A stretch of 47,400 nucleotides of DNA from a virus. The notes below the pieces were generated by a model, which was not told the DNA's origin, did no database searches, and saw only the letters and a list, made by a program, of their open reading frames with translations. Position 1 is the stretch's first letter, and each line of letters opens with the position of its first letter. The stretch spans positions 1-47,400 of IMG/VR virus record IMGVR_UViG_3300046727_000402, one strand, 5' to 3'. Shown here one piece after another: positions 40,634-46,509 of this stretch. Both the position numbers and the translations under genes were made by a program.

Positions 40634-41284
40634 TTACGGTTTCAAGCCGCAGCCCACGCCGAGCTCAACGCCTTGTCGTGAGGCCACCCCACCAGCAACA
40701 CACCCGACATGCCGACTCCACCAGGTTCCGTTTGCCTTCTTTTTGAGCAGGGAAATCACGGTATCTTGTGTCGCAATGATTGAATCCCGCGCGGCCACGC
40801 GGGCGGCACACGTGAGCACGACGTGGGAGCACGCCGCAATCGTCGAGTCGGCCACTGCGATGACCTGACCAGGATCGACGAGCAGCGGCGGGACTGGCGG
40901 CGTCCCAGGCGGGCCAACTACTAACGTATTACTAGTATCGCTAGCATTAGTAGTTGATGACGGCGTCACCTGTCCAGCCCGCCAGCGTGCGAGCAATACC
41001 GCATAGCGACCCGCCAACGCATGAAACGCCGCCGTATCGCCACGATAGACGGTGTCCACGCGCGCCGCCCGATGCCGCAGGCTGTCCAGTTGAGCGTCCC
41101 GCGCCGCGATCGTCGCCCCGAGGGCTCCGAGCGCCCGTTCGTGGCCATTCCACAGGGCCACGCCGCCGAGACCCGCGCCGAGCAGGCCGAGCAGCAGGAG
41201 CGGCTTCGCGGGAAGGGTCAGGAGGGTGTCCTCATCGCAGGATTTCCCAGAGATAGAGCGCGGCCCACATCGCGGCACCGGCAT
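40634..41284 (-). CDS. Spanin-like protein with membrane anchor and coiled coil
   Basis: About 216 residues if started at ATG 41284, but that start overlaps the previous gene by 53 bases and a start nearer residue 20 is possible. A hydrophobic helix (PLLLLGLLGAGLGGVALW) is followed by a periplasm-type helical region (TIAARDAQLDSLRHRAARVD), a Pro/Thr linker and a second helix with ATQDTVISLLKKK. This is the architecture of inner-membrane spanins, which help to disrupt the outer membrane. Sequence evidence alone is not decisive. Confidence 0.5.
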   Translation of the reverse strand: MPVPRCGPRSISGKSCDEDTLLTLPAKPLLLLGLLGAGLGGVALWNGHERALGALGATIAARDAQLDSLRHRAARVDTVYRGDTAAFHALAGRYAVLLARWRAGQVTPSSTTNASDTSNTLVVGPPGTPPVPPLLVDPGQVIAVADSTIAACSHVVLTCAARVAARDSIIATQDTVISLLKKKANGTWWSRHVGCVAGGVASRQGVELGVGCGLKP

Positions 41285-41387
41285 TACTGATGGCCAATGT
41301 GGTGTGATGGGACCAGAGGGCTGCGACTGTCCCGGCGATTCCGAACCCAACACCGATTACGGGAATGATCCATCGGAGATGCTTCAC
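41232..41387 (-). CDS. Small membrane protein
   Basis: 51 residues from a GTG that overlaps the upstream stop (GTGA). Two hydrophobic stretches (WIIPVIGVGFGIAGTVAALW; ISNAGAAMWAALYLW) are separated by a short SHHTT turn. It could be a holin-like protein paired with the spanin-like gene downstream. Confidence 0.6.
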   Translation of the reverse strand: MKHLRWIIPVIGVGFGIAGTVAALWSHHTTLAISNAGAAMWAALYLWEILR

Positions 41388-41665
41388 TCGGCTGGCACCT
41401 CCCTCTTCGGTCGCCCACCCTTGGCCCCATTGCGCCGCGCGGCCGCCGCTTTCTTGGGGCTGGTGCGCTGACCGAGCGCCACGGCGGCGGCATTCCTGGT
41501 GCTGTCATGGCGCCGGCCCCAGAGCTGCGGGACGCGCACATGCTCGCCGTCGATCACCACCGCATAGCGCCCGGCTTTGTTCCGCAGCAGCAGATAGCGG
41601 GGCCCACGCGGCGCGTCCGGCCGCTTCGCCCGACCCACCACGATCCAATCGAGCACCAACGTCAC
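41384..41665 (-). CDS. Small basic protein
   Basis: 93 residues. A beta-rich N-terminal half (WIVVGRAKRPDAPRGPRYLLL; YAVVIDGEHVRV) and a Lys/Arg/Ala-rich tail (KKAAAARRNGAKGGRPKRE) suggest nucleic-acid binding. No family recognised. Confidence 0.65.
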   Translation of the reverse strand: MTLVLDWIVVGRAKRPDAPRGPRYLLLRNKAGRYAVVIDGEHVRVPQLWGRRHDSTRNAAAVALGQRTSPKKAAAARRNGAKGGRPKREVPAE

Positions 41666-41678
41666 GACGTTCCCTCTG

Positions 41679-41900
41679 TCACCGCGTTTCCTCCCGGTAC
41701 CAGCGGTCGATCCGCGCGACCGCCGCCGCGTGGTCCCGGTATTCCTGTTTCAGGATCGGCATGGCTGCGGTGGTTCGCAGGAGCAGGCCCCGGCCCGCGC
41801 GCGTGGGGCAGAGATACGTCAACGTCGGCAGCTCGGCGCCGGCCGGGCGCCACGCCAGCACGGTGGCCGCGCCACGCCGGCGACCCAGGAGACATCTCAT
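41679..41900 (-). CDS. Hypothetical small protein
   Basis: 73 residues with an ATG overlapping the stop of the GroES-like gene (AATGAG). The C-terminal helix KQEYRDHAAAVARIDRWYREE is protein-like. A second open frame (41662-41895) covers the same bases, but its Pro/Gly/Arg composition looks like a shadow. Confidence 0.55.
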   Translation of the reverse strand: MRCLLGRRRGAATVLAWRPAGAELPTLTYLCPTRAGRGLLLRTTAAMPILKQEYRDHAAAVARIDRWYREETR

Positions 41901-42166
41901 TCCGCCGCCAGAATGGCTAAGACGGAGGTCTCCGGCAGCAGGAGCGTTTGCCCATCCCCAATCCCGAGCTCCGTGCCCGCCAGCGTGGACAGCCAGATCG
42001 CATCACCCACCGCGACACGATGCACCTCCGGCCCGATCGCCGTCACCGTGCCCTGTCGCGCCGTATCGGCATACTGCTTCACGACATGGAGCACGGCGGA
42101 CCGCGCCGTTTCCGGTGCCAGCGCGACCACGAGGTTCCGGCCCAACGGTTGGAATGTGATGCTCAT
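41897..42166 (-). CDS. Second GroES-like (Cpn10-fold) protein
   Basis: 89 residues from ATG at 42166, seven bases after the -10 of promoter D (leaderless). FQPLGRNLVVALAPETARS, GTVTAIGPEVHRVAVGD and the turn before LLLPETSVLAIL follow the GroES strand order: PLGRNLVV resembles the PL-DR-LV first strand and VAVGDAIWLS the V-x-GD-V strand. It is shorter than the other GroES-like protein here (33789-34181) and lacks its cysteine insert. The role may be a co-chaperonin for capsid folding or only a shared fold. Confidence 0.65.
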   Translation of the reverse strand: MSITFQPLGRNLVVALAPETARSAVLHVVKQYADTARQGTVTAIGPEVHRVAVGDAIWLSTLAGTELGIGDGQTLLLPETSVLAILAAE

Positions 42167-42648
42167 GCCATCCAACCTACAACCCACCGCTCGGTTGCGC
42201 AAGCCGCCGTCGCACGCCGCTCCTGAACCTCACGAACATGCCCACCCCATTTGCCTGACATGCTCCTCCCGTCCTCCGGAAGAGACGCCGGCAACCCGTA
42301 GATACGCCCTTCACACGCAGATCGCATGGCGGCGGACACGCGGGGCTCTCGGGGACAGCGGGCAGTGCCCCCGGCCTGAAGCCACAACCCCTCCATCAGG
42401 AGGGACGCGCTCCTTCGGGTTGAGGACCAGCCACGAACAGAGGCACTCGCCTCCAGGCCCTCACCATCAGTGACCGTGCGTATCGTCAGGACCAGGTCGC
42501 AGGGCGGCGGTGCCTGGATTTGAGCAGTCTCACGCACTCGTATGACGGTCCCCGTTGTGTCCCGCACAACGCTGCGCGCGCCATGCCCTCGTAACGGGGT
42601 CAGAACCGAGATCAGATCGCACCAAGAACACACCAGTGTAGAGCGCAC
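42163..42648 (-). CDS. Hypothetical protein, uncertain
   Basis: 161 residues. Its stop overlaps the GroES-like ATG (ATGA), as for other gene pairs in this operon, and CDLVLTIRTVTDGEGLEAS looks like a real strand pair. The rest is Arg/Ser-rich with no pattern, and no good ribosome-binding site precedes the start. It could be the first gene of the minus-strand operon. Otherwise the stretch 42203-42648 holds nothing I can identify. Confidence 0.4.
   Translation of the reverse strand: MRSTLVCSWCDLISVLTPLRGHGARSVVRDTTGTVIRVRETAQIQAPPPCDLVLTIRTVTDGEGLEASASVRGWSSTRRSASLLMEGLWLQAGGTARCPREPRVSAAMRSACEGRIYGLPASLPEDGRSMSGKWGGHVREVQERRATAACATERWVVGWMA
42174..42202 (-). promoter_or_regulatory. Promoter with 16-bp operator (site D)
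   Basis: Minus-strand TTGCGC (42197-42202) and TAGGTT (42174-42179), 17 bases apart. The spacer has AACCGAGCGGTGGGTT, the shared palindrome with one mismatch. -10 and operator end match site A exactly (GGTGGGTTGTAGGTT). It serves the GroES-like gene. Confidence 0.75.
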
Positions 42649-42804
42649 CGATCGCGGAGTCTAGTGCCTGTCAGATCGGCAGGAGCATGACAAAATGGCA
42701 GGGCGGAGGAGCGCGCACGAAGACGGCGACTGCCGCAACGATGGATTATGTTAAGCTGAGCGTGGAAGTATCTTACGCACCAACGACTTAGCGACGTCGT
42801 ATAA

Positions 42805-43104
42805 TCACGAGGCCCGCCGCTGCCGCCGCGCCCGCTGCCGCCGCGCTTGCGCCACGGCGTTCGCCAGCGCACCTTCGAACGTGCTTTGGATCACGCTGGG
42901 CAACCTCGTGAGCGCCGTCCTGGACGCGCTCGAAGCCTGGACGATCGGCAGCGTCTGCGCGGTCGCGGCCTGGTGTGCGGCGGTGCGCGTGACGCGCCCG
43001 CGGCGCTCGCGGCGTTCTCCTCCGCGTTGAGAAGCGCCAGTGGCGACAGCATGGCCGAACTGCAGGAGCCGCATGGAGATACGAAGAGACAGCTCGTATA
43101 ACAT
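42805..43104 (-). CDS. Possible small protein, low confidence
   Basis: 99 residues. The first 20 (MLYELSLRISMRLLQFGHAV) are protein-like; the remainder is Arg/Ala/Gln-rich and may be a chance frame in GC-rich DNA. The ATG lies inside a palindrome that could be an operator, which would fit autoregulation if it is real. Confidence 0.3.
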   Translation of the reverse strand: MLYELSLRISMRLLQFGHAVATGASQRGGERRERRGRVTRTAAHQAATAQTLPIVQASSASRTALTRLPSVIQSTFEGALANAVAQARRQRARRQRRAS

Positions 43105-43115
43105 GCATTATGTTA
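43099..43115. promoter_or_regulatory. Inverted repeat, candidate operator
   Basis: TAACAT (43099-43104) and ATGTTA (43110-43115) are perfect inverted arms five bases apart. One arm with its flank recurs at 42745-42756. AT-rich palindromes in a divergent region next to an HTH regulator gene are typical repressor sites. Confidence 0.45.
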
Positions 43116-43269
43116 AGCGTCGAGACGAGCGCGCGGCGGGAGCGGCGACAGCGCACGCGCAAGACGCCACGATGGCCGGAGCCCTGACCCCGCCTGACCC
43201 CCCAGGCCGGGGGCGAACGCTAGGGCTGATACCCGCACCACAATTCGCGGCGTCTGCGGGAGAACGTGG

Positions 43270-43298
43270 TTGACGCCAGCGGCAAGTTCGCGTAGGTT
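43270..43298 (+). promoter_or_regulatory. Promoter of the HTH regulator gene (site E)
   Basis: TTGACG (43270-43275) and TAGGTT (43293-43298) are 17 bases apart, and the regulator's ATG follows after five bases (leaderless). The -10 is the same as at sites A and D, but the spacer does not contain the palindromic operator, so this promoter may escape the control acting on sites A-D. Confidence 0.65.
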
Positions 43299-43303
43299 GC
43301 GGG

Positions 43304-43510
43304 ATGCAGACGATTGTAGCGTTACGGGAGGCGCGTGAGGCGCGTGGATGGACGCAGGAGGCGTTGGGGGAGCGGTGCGGGCTGACGGCGTCGGTGGTGT
43401 CGCATTATGAGGCGGGTCGGCGGGTACCGACGTTGCGGAATGCGGTACGGATCGCGGACGCGTTGGGTGTGTCGATGGATATGCTGGTTGGTCGGGTGTG
43501 GCCGCGATGA
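43304..43510 (+). CDS. XRE-family helix-turn-helix regulator
   Basis: 68 residues, one HTH_3 domain and little else: LREAREARGWTQEALGERCGLTASVVSHYEAGRRVPTL is the full four-helix Cro/CI-type unit, with TQEALGERCG and the recognition helix TASVVSHYE. It lacks a dimerisation domain, like Cro-type proteins. As the only recognised DNA-binding repressor in the genome, it is the first candidate to bind the palindromic operators at sites A-D or the palindrome at 43099. The next gene overlaps its stop (ATGA). Confidence 0.9.
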   Translation: MQTIVALREAREARGWTQEALGERCGLTASVVSHYEAGRRVPTLRNAVRIADALGVSMDMLVGRVWPR

Positions 43511-44172
43511 CGGAAGCCCAGCCACCTACACCGGTCCCAGCGACGCCGGTCCCGGGACAGAAGATCATGCCGAAGCCGAAGCCGGGCCTGCCGGAGCATC
43601 TGCGAATGGCTCGGGACCGGGTGGTGCGGGAGCGAAAGGCGGTGCGAGCGCAGGCGGAAGTGGGGATGACGGACGCGCAGATCGAGGCGATGTTGGTGTC
43701 GGGACTCCTCCCCCAGTGGCGCAAGGTGGCGGAGTTGCGGGCGAACGGGCAGACGCCGACGCAGATCGCCCGGGTGATGGGGATCACGCGGCCGCATGTG
43801 TATAGCATCATGCGGAAGCCGGAGGTGAAGGCGGCGTTTGGGTATTACCGGAAGAGTTTGCATGAGAAGGTGGTGCAGGTGCAGCATATGGCGGCCAATG
43901 CGTTGCCGCGTGGGGTGGAGAAGACGGTGGCGTTGTTGGAGCAGGACATTGATCCGCGGCATATCATCAACGCGACGGCGGCGTTGGCCAAGATGGCGAT
44001 GATGAGCGAGTCGCGGGGTGATACGGTGGGCCAGAAGATCGTGATTAACCTGACACCGGATGCGGCACGGCAGCTCAGGACGACGGGGCTCGGCGGAGCC
44101 GTGGGCAAGCTGGCCCAGGCCGCCGAGGTGGAGTGGGAGGAGATCGTGGATGCGCCGGAGGAGGAACGGTGA
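43507..44172 (+). CDS. terS: Small terminase subunit (HTH-containing)
   Basis: 221 residues from ATG at 43507. A central helix-turn-helix, AELRANGQTPTQIARVMGITRPHVYSIM (about 79-106), lies before KPEVKAAFGYYRKSL and a long helical C-terminal region ending in an acidic tail (WEEIVDAPEEER). That order and its place upstream of the large terminase fit DNA-recognition small subunits, which bind the packaging site and form rings. The N-terminal 30 residues are Pro-rich. Alternative: another regulator, less likely from context. Confidence 0.7.
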   Translation: MTEAQPPTPVPATPVPGQKIMPKPKPGLPEHLRMARDRVVRERKAVRAQAEVGMTDAQIEAMLVSGLLPQWRKVAELRANGQTPTQIARVMGITRPHVYSIMRKPEVKAAFGYYRKSLHEKVVQVQHMAANALPRGVEKTVALLEQDIDPRHIINATAALAKMAMMSESRGDTVGQKIVINLTPDAARQLRTTGLGGAVGKLAQAAEVEWEEIVDAPEEER

Positions 44173-44327
44173 GCGCAACGATGCCCACGCGGCCACGGTC
44201 ACTCGCGGTTGCCATCGTTGCGTTAGTACGGGACGCCAGGAGAATCCTGCACACGGAGCAACCCGTGGCCCTTGCCGCCCGCCTGGAAGCCATTGAGCAG
44301 TTGGCCGGCGAGCTACTGGACCCATGA
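44169..44327 (+). CDS. Small hypothetical protein
   Basis: 52 residues from a GTG overlapping the terS stop (GTGA). A helical sequence, SLAVAIVALVRDARRIL then ALAARLEAIEQLAGELL. ATGA coupling to the next gene. No function recognised. Confidence 0.65.
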   Translation: MSATMPTRPRSLAVAIVALVRDARRILHTEQPVALAARLEAIEQLAGELLDP

Positions 44328-44572
44328 CCATCCGCTCCCGCCCCACGACGCCCGCGTATGCCGCCGGCTGGGACCGCTGCTTCGGGAAGACGCCTGACCA
44401 GGGCACCGTCGTCTTCCGAGCGTCCTGCCCGGCGCCGGCATGGTATAAACCCGAGGAATGGCGTGGGCACACCGTGACACGGCACCCGGGAGAGTCGGAC
44501 AAGGCGTTCCACCAGCGGAGCACACGAGAACTGCGGGCGGCGATCCTCCGTGATCTGAAACACCAGACGTGA
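44324..44572 (+). CDS. Small hypothetical protein
   Basis: 82 residues, with ATGA coupling ahead and GTGA coupling to the terminase remnant behind. RPTTPAYAAGWDRCFGK at the start resembles the opening of many short phage proteins; aromatic residues cluster in PAWYKPEEWRGH. Originally this gene would have been directly followed by the large terminase. Confidence 0.65.
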   Translation: MTIRSRPTTPAYAAGWDRCFGKTPDQGTVVFRASCPAPAWYKPEEWRGHTVTRHPGESDKAFHQRSTRELRAAILRDLKHQT

Positions 44573-44628
44573 TCCCACCGCCGTCCCTAGAGTTCCAGAC
44601 CGGCGACGCCCAGTGGCCCGCCGCATGA
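44569..44628 (+). pseudogene. Remnant of the large terminase N-terminus
   Basis: A GTG overlapping the previous stop opens a 19-codon frame that contains LEFQTGDAQW, identical to residues 5-14 of the intact large terminase, then stops after PAA. Its stop overlaps the ATG of the methyltransferase gene. The remnant is best explained as the old start of the terminase gene, cut off when the methyltransferase cassette entered; it now could serve to couple translation to the cassette. Confidence 0.85.
44588..44616 (+). repeat. 29-bp direct repeat, left border of the inserted cassette
   Basis: 27 of 29 bases match 46519-46547 (two transitions). The right copy is the beginning of the intact terminase gene. 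The 1,931-bp spacing covers the methyltransferase gene with its nested frames and two Cys-rich genes. Confidence 0.9.
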
Positions 44629-45929
44629 AAATCGGCTCGCTCTTCGCTGGCATCGGTGGCTTCGACCTTGCCGCCCGCTGGATGGGCTGGGAGACGGCCT
44701 GGTTTTCCGAGATCGACCCGTACGCCTCAGCGGTCCTTGCCAAACACTGGCCTGGAGTGCCGAATCACGGCGACATCACACGCATAGATTTTACGCAGGT
44801 TGAGCCGGTTGATCTCCTCTGTGGGGGATTCCCCTGTCAGGACATAAGCAATGCCGGCAAACGCGCGGGCATTACCGGAACACGAAGCGGTCTCTGGACC
44901 CATTTCGCCCGAGCCATTCGCGACTTACGACCCCGCTACGTCGTCGTGGAGAACGTCGCAGCGTTGCTTGGGCGGGGAATGGGACGAGTTCTCGGCGACC
45001 TTTCCGCGCTCGGGTACGATGCGGAATGGTCGGTGTTATCTGCGGCCGATGTCGGCGCTCCTCACCTCCGCGCCCGCATCTGGATTGTGGCCTATCCCAC
45101 GCACGACGGGACTGGATGGGGGCAGCAACTCACGGAACGCCGCCAAGGCGCGGGGATACTGGCCCACGCCGGACGTAGGGGTCTTCAACTTGACCGAATC
45201 CTTCGAGAGTTGGGTCGCACGCTCGGCACGAATGGGGGCGCGACACCAGCACGCACCGTTCCGACCACCGCTGGCGCTCGCAGTGAGGATATGGAGCACG
45301 CCGCGGGCGAGCGACGGGGAGAAGGGCGGACCGAATCAGAGTTTTGGAGCGGGTGGGACGCCCCTACCCGCGCAGGTTGGTGGGACACTGAACCCCCGGT
45401 GGGTCGAGTGGTTGCAAGGCTATCCGATTGGCTGGACCGACTTGACTTAGAGCTATGCCTTAGAGTAGTATGTAGGTATGCCAACCACGCCCATTGCAGT
45501 CCCGCCCAAGCCGTGCGCTTGGTGCGGGAAACTTATGGAGAGGCCGAGGTTTTCCAATGGAGAACTCGAAGCCCCAACCATGTTTGCGCGCCGCAAATTC
45601 TGCTCCCTATCCTGCGCCGCCTCGAAACCAAGTGTCAAGAAAAATTCGATGCACAAGAGGGCCCGGAAACTACGACGGGCATACTGCGAGGCGTGTCTCA
45701 TAACGAAGCGGCTTCAGGCGCACCACCTAGATCAAGATCCCACGAACAATGCGCTGAACAATATCCAGACTCTCTGCAAGAGCTGTCACGATTTCTGGCA
45801 CAATACTGCGCGCAGGCTTGGGCGGAAGGTCGCGGGGCGTATGCCGCAGATCGTGTAAGTCGCCTTAGAGGACTCGGTAACGCCATCGTTCCGGCGTGCG
45901 CGTACCGCATCTTCCAGACCCTAGGCTGA
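44625..45929 (+). CDS. DNA (cytosine-5) methyltransferase, interrupted by an HNH gene in frame
   Basis: 434 residues from ATG 44625. It would transfer methyl groups from SAM to cytosine C5 in a short target and may protect phage DNA from restriction. Motif I LFAGIGGF (6-13), catalytic Cys 71 in GGFPCQD, ENV (109-111), and HLRAR (147-151, the usual QRRxR region) are present. The variable region runs to WWDTEPPVGRVVARLSDWLDRL (near 260-281). Motifs IX/X RLRGLGNAIVP (413-423) come only after ~130 residues encoded by the HNH insertion read in this frame. Whether the enlarged protein still works is doubtful. Confidence 0.85.
   Translation: MKIGSLFAGIGGFDLAARWMGWETAWFSEIDPYASAVLAKHWPGVPNHGDITRIDFTQVEPVDLLCGGFPCQDISNAGKRAGITGTRSGLWTHFARAIRDLRPRYVVVENVAALLGRGMGRVLGDLSALGYDAEWSVLSAADVGAPHLRARIWIVAYPTHDGTGWGQQLTERRQGAGILAHAGRRGLQLDRILRELGRTLGTNGGATPARTVPTTAGARSEDMEHAAGERRGEGRTESEFWSGWDAPTRAGWWDTEPPVGRVVARLSDWLDRLDLELCLRVVCRYANHAHCSPAQAVRLVRETYGEAEVFQWRTRSPNHVCAPQILLPILRRLETKCQEKFDAQEGPETTTGILRGVSHNEAASGAPPRSRSHEQCAEQYPDSLQELSRFLAQYCAQAWAEGRGAYAADRVSRLRGLGNAIVPACAYRIFQTLG
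44851..45450 (+). CDS. Overprinted phage protein in the +1 frame of the methyltransferase gene
   Basis: 199 residues entirely inside the methyltransferase gene. It carries all landmarks of a separate phage protein family: SPEPFATYDPATSSWRTSQ, FSATFPRSGTMRNGRCY, SGLWPIP and YWPTPDV, STPRASDGEKGGPN, and the C-terminal GGTLNPRWVEWLQGYPIGWT. Members of this family often lie beside phage cytosine methyltransferases and have no known function. The frame closes 8 bases before the HNH insertion repeat. That both frames match conserved families over ~600 bases argues for true dual coding. Confidence 0.75.
   Translation: MPANARALPEHEAVSGPISPEPFATYDPATSSWRTSQRCLGGEWDEFSATFPRSGTMRNGRCYLRPMSALLTSAPASGLWPIPRTTGLDGGSNSRNAAKARGYWPTPDVGVFNLTESFESWVARSARMGARHQHAPFRPPLALAVRIWSTPRASDGEKGGPNQSFGAGGTPLPAQVGGTLNPRWVEWLQGYPIGWTDLT
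45458..45870 (+). mobile_element. HNH endonuclease insertion flanked by 8-bp repeats
   Basis: CCTTAGAG at 45458-45465 and 45863-45870 are exactly 405 bases (135 codons) apart and lie between the methyltransferase's DRL and RLRGLGN codons. Removing one repeat unit restores a continuous methyltransferase frame with CLRGLGNAIVP. Only 12 bases separate the left repeat from the HNH start codon and 4 bases separate its stop from the right repeat, leaving no room for a self-splicing intron. Confidence 0.75.
45478..45858 (+). CDS. HNH endonuclease
   Basis: 126 residues. An N-terminal zinc pair set CAWC (13-16) and CSLSC (42-46) leads to CEAC (70-73) and the catalytic HNH core LQAHHLDQDPTNNALNN with His 82/83 and Asn 91, followed by LCKSCHDFWH with metal His 104. 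HNH enzymes nick or cut DNA; this one lies in a different frame within the methyltransferase gene and is probably a free-standing mobile endonuclease that spreads by cutting uninterrupted copies of its site. Confidence 0.9.
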   Translation: MPTTPIAVPPKPCAWCGKLMERPRFSNGELEAPTMFARRKFCSLSCAASKPSVKKNSMHKRARKLRRAYCEACLITKRLQAHHLDQDPTNNALNNIQTLCKSCHDFWHNTARRLGRKVAGRMPQIV

Positions 45930-46273
45930 TGTCATCCACGACCTCCCAGCCCTCGTACTGTCCCGATTGTCCTGGGTATCCCATTTGTCGGGGTTCCTGT
46001 TTTATCCCGAAACCAGAAGGGCCGGAGACTGGCAGAAGCTGGAAAGAACGCATGATCCTAGTGGCGCAAGAGAAGTATTTTGGTGTCCACCGTTCCGCCG
46101 TCTACTCTCCCGAGAAGTTCGAGCGCGTGGATTCGTCCTGTACCTGTAATCCCTGTTGTGCGGATGCGGGTCTCCCCTATACGCCGATCGGCGCCGTGCC
46201 GGCGCGCCCGTGCCAAAGCTGTTTGCCTGGGTATGATGGGAAGGATCGCTGCATCATGGGGTGCTGGGGATGA
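45929..46273 (+). CDS. Cys-rich putative zinc protein
   Basis: 114 residues; its ATG overlaps the methyltransferase stop (TGATG). CPDCPGYPICRGSC at the N-terminus and CTCNPCCADAG, CQSCLPGYDGKDRCIMGC at the C-terminus give about 13 cysteines. The centre has a short helix (SWKERMILVAQEKYFG). Part of the inserted cassette. Function not known; several structural zinc sites are likely. Confidence 0.65.
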   Translation: MSSTTSQPSYCPDCPGYPICRGSCFIPKPEGPETGRSWKERMILVAQEKYFGVHRSAVYSPEKFERVDSSCTCNPCCADAGLPYTPIGAVPARPCQSCLPGYDGKDRCIMGCWG

Positions 46274-46509
46274 CTGGCGCCCCGATTCATGTGCTGCCCA
46301 CGCGGAATATGGCAGCCCACCGCGAAGGGACGCAGGCGGCGTGCTGGTGTGGGGCCGTGGGTTACATCCTCTGTCCTGAGTGTGGGGGAGCGAAAGAAGG
46401 CTGCTGGTGCTGTCGGCGTGGGAAGGACGATGGCACCAACGGCATGATGCCTGTTGTGCCGGGCGATCACCCCGCCATCATCGTTCATGAAGATGTGGAC
46501 CCCGCATGA
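46270..46509 (+). CDS. Small zinc-ribbon-like protein
   Basis: 79 residues, ATGA-coupled to the Cys-rich gene before it and to the large terminase after it. CWCGAVGYILCPECGGAKEGCWCC contains six cysteines in CxC/CxxC pairs (residues ~25-48). The C-terminal tail is acidic (HPAIIVHEDVDPA). Possibly nucleic-acid binding; unknown. Confidence 0.65.
   Translation: MTGAPIHVLPTRNMAAHREGTQAACWCGAVGYILCPECGGAKEGCWCCRRGKDDGTNGMMPVVPGDHPAIIVHEDVDPA

Larger units (their letters stand above)
42649..43303. other. Divergent control region
   Basis: This separates the minus-strand early operon from the plus-strand operon beginning with the HTH regulator. Visible elements: a TATAAT hexamer at 42800-42805 without a convincing -35; attatgttaagc repeated directly at 42745-42756 and 43107-43118; and the inverted repeat TAACAT-gcatt-ATGTTA at 43099-43115. 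A weak minus-strand frame (42805-43104, 99 codons, Arg/Ala-rich) begins in the inverted repeat. An origin or operator function is possible, unproven. Confidence 0.5.

Noticed and set aside
42141-42156. Additional operator-like sequence in the GroES-like gene
   Set aside because: Only half of the palindrome is present, with no -35/-10 pair; lies in coding sequence.
43113-43811. A 232-codon minus-strand frame opposite the HTH and terS genes
   Set aside because: Pro/Arg/Ser-rich shadow of two well-supported plus-strand genes.
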